Positions 1 through 6,222 of a stretch of 9,606 nucleotides of DNA are shown here, one piece after another; positions within the stretch are counted from its first letter, which is position 1; each line of letters opens with the position of its first letter. The DNA comes from Archaeoglobaceae archaeon (GTDB lineage Archaea > Halobacteriota > Archaeoglobi > Archaeoglobales > Archaeoglobaceae). Below the pieces are notes generated by a model. That model saw only the letters and a list, made by a program, of their open reading frames with translations. It made no database searches and had not been told where the DNA came from. The translations under genes were made by a program, and so were the position numbers. The stretch lies in the NCBI GenBank assembly GCA_025059545.1, contig JANXDJ010000052.1, positions 1 to 9,606 on the forward strand. Direction: 5' to 3'.

Positions 1-619
1 TTGTATCCGCTGTGCCACTTGCAGAAGTTATCGCTCTGCTTGCAGTCTTTGGGATCAATAAACCAGCAGAAGCGACAAGCGGGACTGCGATTAAATGGAA
101 CTCGTTACTTGGCAATCCTCCAATGCTCTGAATATTTACAACCATTCCTCTTTCAAATGAGATCTTTTCGCCATTTTCAACCATCGCCTCGATCATCCAT
201 TGGATCTCTTCGTCGCTCATTCCAACGATCTCGTTTGCAAGTGTAAATGCAGAAATTTCGAGATCGTTAAGAACGTTCTTTGAAATGTCCTCAATTACGC
301 TCTTGATCTCTACAACTGAATATTTTCCACCTTCCAGCTTTTTTCTAATGAATTCTACCGATTTTGGTCTTGAAACTGGATAAACTTCAGCTAAGCATTT
401 CTCATCAAGTCTGCAAGCTTCAGCGGTAAAAGAGCAAACACCTATTTCTCCTTCTTCAACTATATCAGTAAAATCCGCTTCAGCAACAAAAGACTCCTTT
501 CCAACGATTACTTTCACTCTATCTCCTGGAAGAAGCCCAAGATCTTCAGCATCATTCTGATTTAGCACAACACTGAGCTTTTCGCTTCTCAGTGGCACTA
601 TCCGCACTTTAAACTTCAT
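1..619 (-). CDS. deoA: AMP phosphorylase (archaeal thymidine phosphorylase-like), 5' part only
   Basis: Partial gene: the first 206 codons are present and the rest lies beyond position 1; the family is usually about 500 residues. The translation begins MKFKVRIVPLRSEKL and has the small N-terminal barrel domain typical of archaeal AMP phosphorylases (about residues 1-80), then the helical nucleoside phosphorylase domain. Family motifs seen are SIGGLPSNE (about 165-173) and KTASRAITSASGTADT (191-206, at the window edge). Known role of the family: AMP plus phosphate gives adenine and ribose 1,5-bisphosphate, feeding R15P isomerase and type III RuBisCO in nucleotide salvage in the cytoplasm. Oddity: family members usually have DKHS before IGG, whereas this one has NIQS, so the usual Lys-His pair is missing. 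The ATG at 619-617 has no obvious Shine-Dalgarno site and a TATA-like box sits about 28 bp upstream, suggesting a leaderless transcript. Family assignment is confident; exact substrate is less so. Confidence 0.88.
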   Translation of the reverse strand, partial: MKFKVRIVPLRSEKLSVVLNQNDAEDLGLLPGDRVKVIVGKESFVAEADFTDIVEEGEIGVCSFTAEACRLDEKCLAEVYPVSRPKSVEFIRKKLEGGKYSVVEIKSVIEDISKNVLNDLEISAFTLANEIVGMSDEEIQWMIEAMVENGEKISFERGMVVNIQSIGGLPSNEFHLIAVPLVASAGLLIPKTASRAITSASGTADT

Positions 620-640
620 TAAAATTTCAAGTATGCTGAA

Positions 641-656
641 GAGATATTAATTTTTC
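641..656 (-). promoter_or_regulatory. Probable TATA/BRE promoter of the AMP phosphorylase gene
   Basis: On the minus strand the sequence GAAAAATTAATATC lies centred about 28 bp before the ATG at 619, the spacing expected for an archaeal TATA box driving a leaderless mRNA. The purine/A-rich stretch just upstream could serve as the TFB recognition element. No Shine-Dalgarno site is visible before the ATG. Confidence 0.45.
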
Positions 657-715
657 CAAAGTTACGTGATGAGTTTCCAATTTGTTTTGCGATTTTCTAA
701 ATTTTTTGCAATAAT

Positions 716-732
716 GGATAAGATTTTAATAG
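716..732 (+). promoter_or_regulatory. Probable TATA promoter of dph2
   Basis: GGATAAGATTTTAATAG ends about 20 bp before the dph2 ATG at 752, with the TTTTAATA core centred about 25 bp upstream. This spacing places transcription start at or next to the ATG, so a leaderless message is likely. The 132-bp interval 620-751 between the divergent genes otherwise shows only AT-rich DNA. Confidence 0.5.
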
Positions 733-751
733 CTCTTTCTAATCTAAAATT

Positions 752-1642
752 ATGCGAATAGGCATCCAACTGCCAGATGGTTTAAAGAGGAGAGCAATTG
801 AGATCTGTGAGGAATTCGGCTCTGATGTGATTTTGAGCGGAGAAAGCTGTTATGGTGCTTGTGATTTGGATTTGAGTCTTTTGGCAGACGTAGATTTCTT
901 GTATCATTATGCTCACACGAGAATATTAAAATACGGTAGAATTATTTATGTTCCTTATTTTGTAGACTTTGACGTAGAAAAGGTTGCAGAGAGCATTAAA
1001 AAAATACCCGAGAGGGATATTGCTTTAATCTCCACTGCGCAGTATTCTCATAAACTTCCGGAATTGAAAGATCTGCTTCAAAACGCTGGTTTCAAAGTAG
1101 AGCTTAAAAAAGGAAGTGAGAGAGTAGAATACCCCGGGCAGGTTCTTGGCTGTAATTACTCCGTGCTTAGAGATTCAAATGCAAAGGCGATCGTATTTGT
1201 TGGGGATGGACTGTTTCATGCAAAAGGAGCATCTTTTTACTCCGGAAAGAAGGTTTATGCAGTAGATCCTATTAACTTTGAATTGGTTGAAGTAGATTCG
1301 AGTGATTTTATTAGAACGAGAGCTTTGCAGATTTCAAAATGTGTTGGGCTGAGTAAAGTTGGAATAATCGTTTCAACGAAGCCTGGGCAGAAAAGATTGA
1401 ACTTGGCTGAAAAGCTGAAAAAAATTGCACTGGAAAGGGGATTGAAAGCAATTATTGTTTATATCAACGAGATAACCCCAGATAAATTGTCAAATCTGCC
1501 CTTTGATTTTTACGTGAACACAGCATGTCCAAGACTTAGCTATGACGACTTTAGAAGATTTGAGAAGCCAATTATAACGCCTACGGAATTTGAATACCTG
1601 CTAAAACTTAGGGAAGAGATAGGAATCGATGAAATAGATTAG
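752..1642 (+). CDS. dph2: Diphthamide synthase Dph2 (2-(3-amino-3-carboxypropyl)histidine synthase)
   Basis: This 296-residue protein matches the archaeal Dph1/Dph2 family. The family's enzyme is a non-canonical radical SAM [4Fe-4S] protein that transfers the 3-amino-3-carboxypropyl group of S-adenosylmethionine to a histidine of elongation factor 2, the first step of diphthamide formation in the cytoplasm. Seen here: the N-terminal IGIQLPDGLK segment, then three cluster-type cysteines in the three repeated subdomains, Cys37 (YGACDLD), Cys134 (VLGCNYS) and Cys259 (VNTACPRLSYDD), the last being the family's most recognisable motif. At 296 residues it is somewhat shorter than the roughly 340-residue Pyrococcus enzyme, mainly because it starts directly at the first beta strand; the leaderless promoter supports this start. 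It sits upstream of the ABC ATPase with a 39-bp gap that contains its own TATA box, so the two need not be co-transcribed. Confidence 0.93.
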   Translation: MRIGIQLPDGLKRRAIEICEEFGSDVILSGESCYGACDLDLSLLADVDFLYHYAHTRILKYGRIIYVPYFVDFDVEKVAESIKKIPERDIALISTAQYSHKLPELKDLLQNAGFKVELKKGSERVEYPGQVLGCNYSVLRDSNAKAIVFVGDGLFHAKGASFYSGKKVYAVDPINFELVEVDSSDFIRTRALQISKCVGLSKVGIIVSTKPGQKRLNLAEKLKKIALERGLKAIIVYINEITPDKLSNLPFDFYVNTACPRLSYDDFRRFEKPIITPTEFEYLLKLREEIGIDEID

Positions 1643-1651
1643 CATCCGATG

Positions 1652-1662
1652 ACTTATTATAT
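1652..1662 (+). promoter_or_regulatory. TATA box supporting the downstream start of the ABC ATPase
   Basis: The sequence ACTTATTATAT is centred about 25 bp before the ATG at 1682. If it is the promoter, the transcript would start at that ATG and the earlier in-frame ATG at 1649 would lie upstream of the mRNA. This decides the start chosen for the ABC gene. Confidence 0.5.
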
Positions 1663-1681
1663 CCAAGAACTTAGATTGGAT

Positions 1682-2359
1682 ATGAATATAATCGAGCTCA
1701 TCGATGTTTTCAAGACATACAAAACCGAGTTTTACGAAGTTCATGCATTGAATGGAATCACCATGAGCATTAAAAAGGGAGAATTTATTGCAATAATGGG
1801 TCCCTCAGGGAGTGGAAAGAGCACTCTTTTGCATTTAATCGGATGCCTTGACAAGCCGACAAAGGGAGAGGTAGTTATAAACGGAACTGAAATTTCGAAG
1901 CTAAGCGATGGAGAACTCACAAAGCTTCGAAGAGACAGCATAGGCTTCATATTTCAGCAATACAATCTCGTTCCAACTCTCACAGCATTGGAAAACGTTG
2001 AGCTTCCTATGATCTTCAAGGGAATCTCGAAGGAGGAGAGGAAGGAAAGAGCAATGGATTTGCTAAGGCAAGTTGGTATCGAAGATATTGCGGATAGAAA
2101 GCCAAAGGAAATAAGCGGAGGACAACAGCAGAGAGTTGCGATCGCAAGAGCCTTGGCAAACTCTCCAGCAATCCTTCTCTGCGATGAGCCTACTGGAAAT
2201 TTGGACAGCAAAACTGGAAGGCAAGTTATGGAAATAATCAGGAAAATGAATGAAGAGCGTGGAGTAACTGTGATCCTTGTAACCCATGATTTCTCCTTAG
2301 CGGACTATGCGGACAGAATAGTGAAGCTCAGAGATGGGAAAATAGAAGCGAGCAATTAA
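1682..2359 (+). CDS. ABC transporter ATP-binding protein, MacB/LolD-type
   Basis: A 225-residue nucleotide-binding subunit of the LolD/MacB/FtsE-like family. All catalytic motifs are intact: Walker A GPSGSGKST, Q-loop FQQYNL, signature ISGGQQQR, Walker B ILLCDEPTGNLD and the H-loop THD near the C-terminus. Family members bind a FtsX/MacB-type permease at the inner face of the membrane and usually act in export or mechanotransmission rather than nutrient uptake. The start at 1682 (MNIIELIDVFKTY) fits the family's normal N-terminus and a TATA box 25 bp upstream; an in-frame ATG at 1649 would add 11 residues of no family character. No permease gene adjoins it: upstream is dph2, downstream only a PGF-CTERM stub, then the convergent cdh operon. 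The permease may be encoded elsewhere or lost. Family call is very secure; the substrate is unknown. Confidence 0.93.
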   Translation: MNIIELIDVFKTYKTEFYEVHALNGITMSIKKGEFIAIMGPSGSGKSTLLHLIGCLDKPTKGEVVINGTEISKLSDGELTKLRRDSIGFIFQQYNLVPTLTALENVELPMIFKGISKEERKERAMDLLRQVGIEDIADRKPKEISGGQQQRVAIARALANSPAILLCDEPTGNLDSKTGRQVMEIIRKMNEERGVTVILVTHDFSLADYADRIVKLRDGKIEASN

Positions 2360-2495
2360 GCCTTTGGAGACTCCAACGCTAACGAAACCAGTGGTAACTC
2401 CAACAACTCCAGTAGCAAAGCCTTTCATTCCGGGATTCGAATTGCTATTTGCCGTAGTTGGGCTTATTGCGGTAGCATATTTGCTAAGAAGATAG
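2358..2495 (+). pseudogene. Stub of a PGF-CTERM surface protein (C-terminal tail only)
   Basis: Beginning at the stop codon of the ABC ATPase, in the +1 frame, 45 codons encode a Thr/Pro-rich linker (TPTLTKPVVTPTTPVAKP), then PFIPGFELLF, a short hydrophobic helix and a terminal Arg-Arg before TAG at 2493. This is the layout of the PGF-CTERM sorting signal, known from archaeal S-layer and exported glycoproteins, which is processed by archaeosortase A. The frame is open only back to a TAG at about 2346, with no plausible start, signal peptide or body. I read it as the end of an exported protein gene whose 5' part was deleted. The other reading, a tiny gene from a TTG at 2364, is unlikely because there would be nothing to export. 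Confidence 0.72.
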
Positions 2496-2588
2496 TAGTA
2501 TTCTCGGCTCCTTAATGGAATTTAAATAAAATAGCTCGGGAAATGATCTGAAAAAGGCTTTAAATTAGGGTTGAAAGTAGATTTTTAA

Positions 2589-2604
2589 TAGGAAAAATAA
2601 AAAA
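2589..2604 (-). terminator. T-rich terminator of the cdh operon
   Basis: Immediately after the cdhE TAA the minus strand reads TTTTTTATTTTTCC. Runs of T in the non-template strand without a hairpin are the usual archaeal intrinsic terminator. The remaining 2496-2588 interval between the convergent units is AT-rich and I see nothing else in it. Confidence 0.6.
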
Positions 2605-4017
2605 TTACTTCTTTGGTGGCCAATTCTTCTCCATCCACCCTTTAATTCTTCCAGAGTCTATCGGTCCTACGAGCACTTTCCAGCCAGTTTCGTCTTCAAT
2701 CGCTCCCTGAAGCCTTGCAGCAAGTCCCGGAATTACGAGATATTTGTGCTTAACTTTTTCCGCAACCTTTGTTTCCTGAATGATCTCTTTGACTTTCGAA
2801 GCTGTTAATTTTCCACCAGCGACGCTTGCTTCAACTCCTATGCCTTCAGTGTTCACAACAAGCAACCATCCTCTGATCTTTGCACTGTTCAAGTCGTTTT
2901 CTACTGTGTAATAAGTCAATGCAAAGTTCGTGGTCAGGAATACTGGATCTTCTGGTGTCGGATTGTTGAGCTCTTTCAGACCAGCAGCAACCTGCACCGG
3001 TGTGCGTGGATCAGTGTAGATGTTAAACCTAAGCGTTAGCGTTGGCATTACAACGTGCTGATCAATGCTGTGGAAGATCATCGCATCTCCGTATTTCACT
3101 ATGAACATTCCCGCAATAACCGCTTCCCAGTAAGCCTTTGTCACCTCATCTCCTTGGATCAGCCATGCGGAGATAGGAGTGATCAATAGCGGATATGCAA
3201 CGTCTTTATCGCCATCTAAAATAGCTTTTCTTCGTAGCTGGACAACTCTCTCAAAAGTCTCCCTTAGTCCATCTCCCAAAGGCTCTGTGACAGGATCGAG
3301 AACGATCTCCTTGATCCCAGCGGATTTGAAGGTTGCTGATATACTCTTCAGCACATTCAGATCTTTTGCCCTTATTGCAACCGGAACCTTGTAATCTAAG
3401 GCAAGCTTCATGAACTCTTTCCAGTTTCCTTCTGTTGCAGCGTAGATCAAAGGCTTCTGATTTGCAACCTCTTCCAACGCAGACTTCATGCACTCTGGAT
3501 TCAACGCAATTAAAACCATTGGCTTCCCATAGCTTGCAACCTTCTTCGCAACCTCCTTGAATCTCTTGGGATCATTTGAGGTGCATCTAACCGCAAAGCC
3601 GTCGAGGGTGAGATACTTTCCAACGTAGAATTTCTTGTAATTCACAACCCTCTCACATCTCTCTTGAATTTTCTTGTCATCGAGAGTGTCCCAGACATCG
3701 AAGAAGAATGCGGTTGGATTGAAGAACGTGAGCTCATGGCGGTGCAAAACTTCTTCTCCACCGATCTTTATCGCCTTATCGCCTACTCCAACGATCACTT
3801 CAGCAATCTCTGGAGAAGTGAGCTCAACGAGTTTATCAAGCTTCTCCTTTATCTTTGGATCTTTCTCCGCATCTTTTACAAGTGGTTTGCAGTCGAAAAC
3901 CTTTGCGGAGCGATCGAGGACGTGAGAAGCGAAGCTCATGCAGGTGTCATAACCACATTCCTTGCAGTTTGTCCTTGGGAGGTAATTGTAAACTTCGAGT
4001 GGGCTTTTAACTTTCAT
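2605..4017 (-). CDS. cdhE: ACDS gamma subunit, corrinoid iron-sulfur protein large subunit
   Basis: This 470-residue protein is the large subunit of the corrinoid/Fe-S protein (CdhE/AcsC) of the acetyl-CoA decarbonylase/synthase complex. With CdhD it accepts the methyl group from methyl-tetrahydromethanopterin (or -sarcinapterin) and passes it to the A cluster of CdhC. Seen: the N-terminal [4Fe-4S] motif with Cys18, Cys21, Cys26 and Cys43 (TNCKECGYDTC...DCKP), which holds the cluster that reductively reactivates cobalt; a central TIM-barrel-type region from about 80 to 330; and a C-terminal cobalamin-binding domain ending in IPGLAARLQGAIEDET (429-444) and GWKVLVGP. Length is normal for the family. 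It is the last gene of the operon. Its ATG is preceded by a perfect GGAGGTG placed inside the last codons of cdhD, only 3 nt after the cdhD stop, so translation is probably coupled, in keeping with a 1:1 heterodimer. Confidence 0.97.
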   Translation of the reverse strand: MKVKSPLEVYNYLPRTNCKECGYDTCMSFASHVLDRSAKVFDCKPLVKDAEKDPKIKEKLDKLVELTSPEIAEVIVGVGDKAIKIGGEEVLHRHELTFFNPTAFFFDVWDTLDDKKIQERCERVVNYKKFYVGKYLTLDGFAVRCTSNDPKRFKEVAKKVASYGKPMVLIALNPECMKSALEEVANQKPLIYAATEGNWKEFMKLALDYKVPVAIRAKDLNVLKSISATFKSAGIKEIVLDPVTEPLGDGLRETFERVVQLRRKAILDGDKDVAYPLLITPISAWLIQGDEVTKAYWEAVIAGMFIVKYGDAMIFHSIDQHVVMPTLTLRFNIYTDPRTPVQVAAGLKELNNPTPEDPVFLTTNFALTYYTVENDLNSAKIRGWLLVVNTEGIGVEASVAGGKLTASKVKEIIQETKVAEKVKHKYLVIPGLAARLQGAIEDETGWKVLVGPIDSGRIKGWMEKNWPPKK

Positions 4018-4020
4018 TCT

Positions 4021-5382
4021 TCACACCTCCGCAGTGATCCATTTTCCAGCATCAGCTATGCCACCTTTTACTCTTCCGCCGAGAGTGTTGAAGATCTCCT
4101 TGAGAACAGCTACTGCTAAGGGATGCATCATCATGAAGACGTCAACACCAGCTAAGGAGAGCGTTAGGCCCGTGATGATCTCCCAGATTGGACCTCTAAG
4201 CTCTCTTGGTCCCCAAGGTGTATCAACTTCAAGCGGTGAGTCTGTCATCCAAGATTCTCTTGCTCCCCAAGCATTCGTAGTTCCACTCGAGATCGGGAAG
4301 TTCAGATCGCTGTCACCTTTAAGACTGCTGATCCTGATTCTTTCCATGTTCGTAAAAGCGTAGTCCAAGCCGTAGCCTAAAGCTGCCGTCGTTGGATCCA
4401 TCACAATGCTATTCCTTGGCATTCCTGCGCGTTTCAACAGATATCTGTTAAGCGTCTTCTGGTTGTTTATGTCCATTTGAGTCCAGCTTAAAACGACATG
4501 CCCATACTTCTTTGCAGCTTCGCAAATCCTTGCCCAGTCCATGTCAAGTGTAGCACTTGCAAGCATCACTCTCTCGCCTTCACAAACCTCTGCAGCCTTT
4601 TCAAGCACCTCAGGATCCTTATCTTTGTTTCCACTTCCACCTATGATGATCGGGCATTTCACCGCTTGGAGGACGTCTTCAACGACTTTAACCGCCTCAC
4701 TTGCAGGAGTATTCTCAAGCAGTGGATCTGTGCTCACTAAGTGAATGGTAACCATGTCTGCACCGAATTTCTTAACGCACTTCTTCGCCCACTCTGCTGG
4801 ACTGCCAACGACATCTTCGTAGTGAACCTTAACCGCTTTCGCAAGCGCTGGTGGGCGATCGAATACGTCGATGGCAATTGCGGGTAAATTCGGCTGTGGC
4901 TTGTCAAAAACGTAAAAAGCCAAGCTTTTTTCGCCACCAAGCTTTACAACATAGTCTCTTGTTCCTCCATCCGCCTTAGTAGCTCCGAGAACAACTTCCT
5001 CGATGTAGCCTGAGTATTCGACCTTTGGCGCCTCGAATTTTGCTTCGATCAGCTTCTCAGGAAGCTTAAACTCAGGAACCGCCGGAACTGGAGCTGGAGC
5101 TGCTGGGGCAGGAGTGACCACTTGCAACTGTGGCATCTGGAATGGTGCTGGAATTCCGAGCATCGTGGATATTCTCTGCAGGTAGCCCAGAGCCATGTTT
5201 GTGTGATAGAAGAAGTTTCTAAATTCGCTTAGTAGAGAGTATAGAGCGGTAAGCGAAGATAAGTCGACTGCAGAGCCTTCGATTTCTATTTCTAAGTCCC
5301 CTTCGATCTTGACATCCTCAAGTCTCTCAACGTTGTATTCTTTCAATAACTTTAGAAAATCCTCAAGTGTATATTTTGACAA
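4021..5382 (-). CDS. cdhD: ACDS delta subunit, corrinoid iron-sulfur protein small subunit
   Basis: A 453-residue CdhD/AcsD protein, partner of CdhE in the corrinoid iron-sulfur protein of the Wood-Ljungdahl (acetyl-CoA) pathway. Regions seen: an N-terminal helical/acidic extension (about 1-75, MSKYTLEDFLKLL), a Pro/Ala/Met-rich flexible linker (about 77-104, with PAPAAPAPVPAV), and a TIM-barrel domain from about 125 with DPTTAALGYGLDY and SSGTTNAWGARESW, both typical of the small subunit. The bacterial AcsD is shorter; the N-terminal extension plus linker is typical of the archaeal multi-enzyme complex and may tether subunits. The start is a TTG at 5382; it fits because GGGGTGAG lies 5 nt upstream and the MSKYTLEDF start follows the cooC stop by 4 nt. 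The end overlaps the cdhE ribosome site. Confidence 0.96.
   Translation of the reverse strand: MSKYTLEDFLKLLKEYNVERLEDVKIEGDLEIEIEGSAVDLSSLTALYSLLSEFRNFFYHTNMALGYLQRISTMLGIPAPFQMPQLQVVTPAPAAPAPVPAVPEFKLPEKLIEAKFEAPKVEYSGYIEEVVLGATKADGGTRDYVVKLGGEKSLAFYVFDKPQPNLPAIAIDVFDRPPALAKAVKVHYEDVVGSPAEWAKKCVKKFGADMVTIHLVSTDPLLENTPASEAVKVVEDVLQAVKCPIIIGGSGNKDKDPEVLEKAAEVCEGERVMLASATLDMDWARICEAAKKYGHVVLSWTQMDINNQKTLNRYLLKRAGMPRNSIVMDPTTAALGYGLDYAFTNMERIRISSLKGDSDLNFPISSGTTNAWGARESWMTDSPLEVDTPWGPRELRGPIWEIITGLTLSLAGVDVFMMMHPLAVAVLKEIFNTLGGRVKGGIADAGKWITAEV
4024..4030 (-). promoter_or_regulatory. Shine-Dalgarno site of cdhE, embedded in the end of cdhD
   Basis: GGAGGTG on the minus strand, 6 nt before the cdhE ATG, overlaps the last Glu and Val codons of cdhD and directly abuts its TGA. 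It fully matches the archaeal anti-Shine-Dalgarno sequence, in contrast with the leaderless genes elsewhere in the window. Confidence 0.85.
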
Positions 5383-5385
5383 TTT

Positions 5386-5393
5386 CTCACCCC
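5386..5393 (-). promoter_or_regulatory. Shine-Dalgarno site that fixes the TTG start of cdhD
   Basis: GGGGTGAG on the minus strand lies just before the TTG at 5382 and overlaps the TGA stop of cooC (5389-5387). No in-frame ATG or GTG is equally well placed, so the rare TTG is the likely start, coupled to termination of cooC. Confidence 0.75.
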
Positions 5394-6139
5394 TTCAAAA
5401 ACAATTCCGCAACTTTACTCATCCTTTTATAAACTTCAGATTTTTCATCCAATTTTACAATCGGATTGCCCTTTAAGTCTAATTCAACCACTTTCTCATC
5501 GTAAGGAAGAACTTCGAGCAGTTTAATTCCCTCCTCATCTGCAAACTCTTTTATTCTTTTCTCAGCATTCTCGTTGGCAATACGGTTTGCAAGGAGCATT
5601 ATGTCCTTGAATTCCAGTTTAAGCTCTCTCGAGAGCTCTTTTATACGCTTTGCAGTCGCCAAACCTTTTTTAGACATGTCTGTTACGATCAAAATGTAAT
5701 CCGCGCTATCGATCGTTTTTCTGCTGAAGTGCTCAAGTCCTGCTTCGCTGTCGATGATAACGTATTCGTAATGTCTTCTCAATTTTCTAAGCACACCTCT
5801 GAGCAATGAGTTTGCGAAGCAGTAACAACCCTCACCTTCGGGACGACCCATTACGAGCAGATCGTAGCCTTTACATTCGCAAATAGCCTCATAAACTTTA
5901 CCTTCAAGCCACTGCTCTTTATTCATCGTCCCCATTTCGTCTCTGCTTTCCTGAAAAATCTCTCTGATCTCTCCAAGAGTTTTCTCGACTTCAACGCCGA
6001 GAGCATCCGCAAGATTGCTGTCTGGATCCGCATCTACCGCAAGCACTTTGCTACTTTTTTTGGAAATAAAATGGATGAGGAGGGCGGATACGAGGGTTTT
6101 TCCTGTGCCCCCCTTGCCTGTTACTGCTACAGTAGTCAT
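5387..6139 (-). CDS. cooC: CooC/AcsF-type nickel-insertion ATPase
   Basis: A 250-residue P-loop ATPase of the MinD/Mrp (SIMIBI) class in the CooC family. Seen: the deviant Walker A GKGGTGKT at 8-15 with its signature lysine, the switch motif AVDADPDSNLADALG (34-48), and the family's CXC metal site GCYCFAN with Cys105 and Cys107 at the dimer interface. A second Cys pair, CEC at 87-89, is also present. Characterised CooC proteins bind Ni(II) and use ATP-driven dimerisation to support insertion of nickel into CO dehydrogenase; the close relative AcsF serves acetyl-CoA synthase. Its place between cdhC and cdhD, away from any cdhA, suggests that here the client is the Ni-Ni A cluster of CdhC; that is inference. 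The ATG overlaps the stop of the preceding 28-codon ORF (ATGA), and GAGGAGGAGG lies directly before it. Confidence 0.92.
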   Translation of the reverse strand: MTTVAVTGKGGTGKTLVSALLIHFISKKSSKVLAVDADPDSNLADALGVEVEKTLGEIREIFQESRDEMGTMNKEQWLEGKVYEAICECKGYDLLVMGRPEGEGCYCFANSLLRGVLRKLRRHYEYVIIDSEAGLEHFSRKTIDSADYILIVTDMSKKGLATAKRIKELSRELKLEFKDIMLLANRIANENAEKRIKEFADEEGIKLLEVLPYDEKVVELDLKGNPIVKLDEKSEVYKRMSKVAELFLKG

Positions 6140-6222
6140 TCCTCCTCCTCAATTATGAGCTCTGGGATCTTGATCTCCGCTCCAACGAGGATCAGTTTAA
6201 CTTTTTTTAATTCTTTTTCCAT
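6136..6222 (-). CDS. Small ORF of 28 codons between cdhC and cooC, resembling the CdhC C-terminal tail
   Basis: This 28-residue ORF fills the only gap in the operon. Its ATG (6222-6220) overlaps the cdhC stop as TGATG, and its TGA (6138-6136) overlaps the cooC start as ATGA. A purine-rich site, GGGGGA (6229-6234), lies 6 nt before its ATG. The product starts MEKELKKVK, continues with an alternating hydrophobic beta-like stretch and ends in four Glu. Residues 9-26 (KLILVGAEIKIPELIIEE) align without gaps to the last strand-rich part of CdhC (KLVIKDAKITIGKIVVKK), with five identities, mostly conservative hydrophobic changes, and Glu in place of Lys at four positions. I do not know a named family for it. 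It could be a small accessory subunit that mimics the CdhC tail, or a degenerate duplicate kept for translational coupling. The Glu-rich end doubles as the cooC ribosome site, so part of the acidity may be forced by that. Confidence 0.6.
   Translation of the reverse strand: MEKELKKVKLILVGAEIKIPELIIEEEE
6140..6150 (-). promoter_or_regulatory. Shine-Dalgarno site of cooC, made of the Glu codons of the small ORF
   Basis: GAGGAGGAGGA on the minus strand runs into the cooC ATG; GAGGAG at 6145-6150 has suitable spacing of 5 nt. The same bases encode the terminal Glu run of the 28-codon ORF, so coding and ribosome-binding roles are superimposed. Confidence 0.7.

Noticed and set aside
1..246. Plus-strand 81-codon open frame at the window start
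   Set aside because: It is the antisense shadow of the AMP phosphorylase coding region, whose minus-strand translation shows clear family motifs.
666..690. C/D box RNA candidate (GTGATGA at 666)
   Set aside because: No suitable D box CTGA or internal C'/D' pair follows at the right distance; the match to the C box alone is likely chance.
1649..1681. Upstream ATG start of the ABC ATPase
   Set aside because: The added 11 residues do not fit the family, and a TATA box inside them points to a transcript starting at 1682.
2340..2495. Programmed frameshift joining the ABC ATPase to the PGF-CTERM tail
   Set aside because: No slippery site or structure is visible, and a cytoplasmic ATPase has no use for an exported-protein sorting tail; a deletion remnant is simpler.
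3664..4119. Plus-strand open frame of 151 codons opposite cdhE/cdhD
   Set aside because: It crosses the junction of two well-recognised minus-strand genes, has no promoter or ribosome site and no family features.
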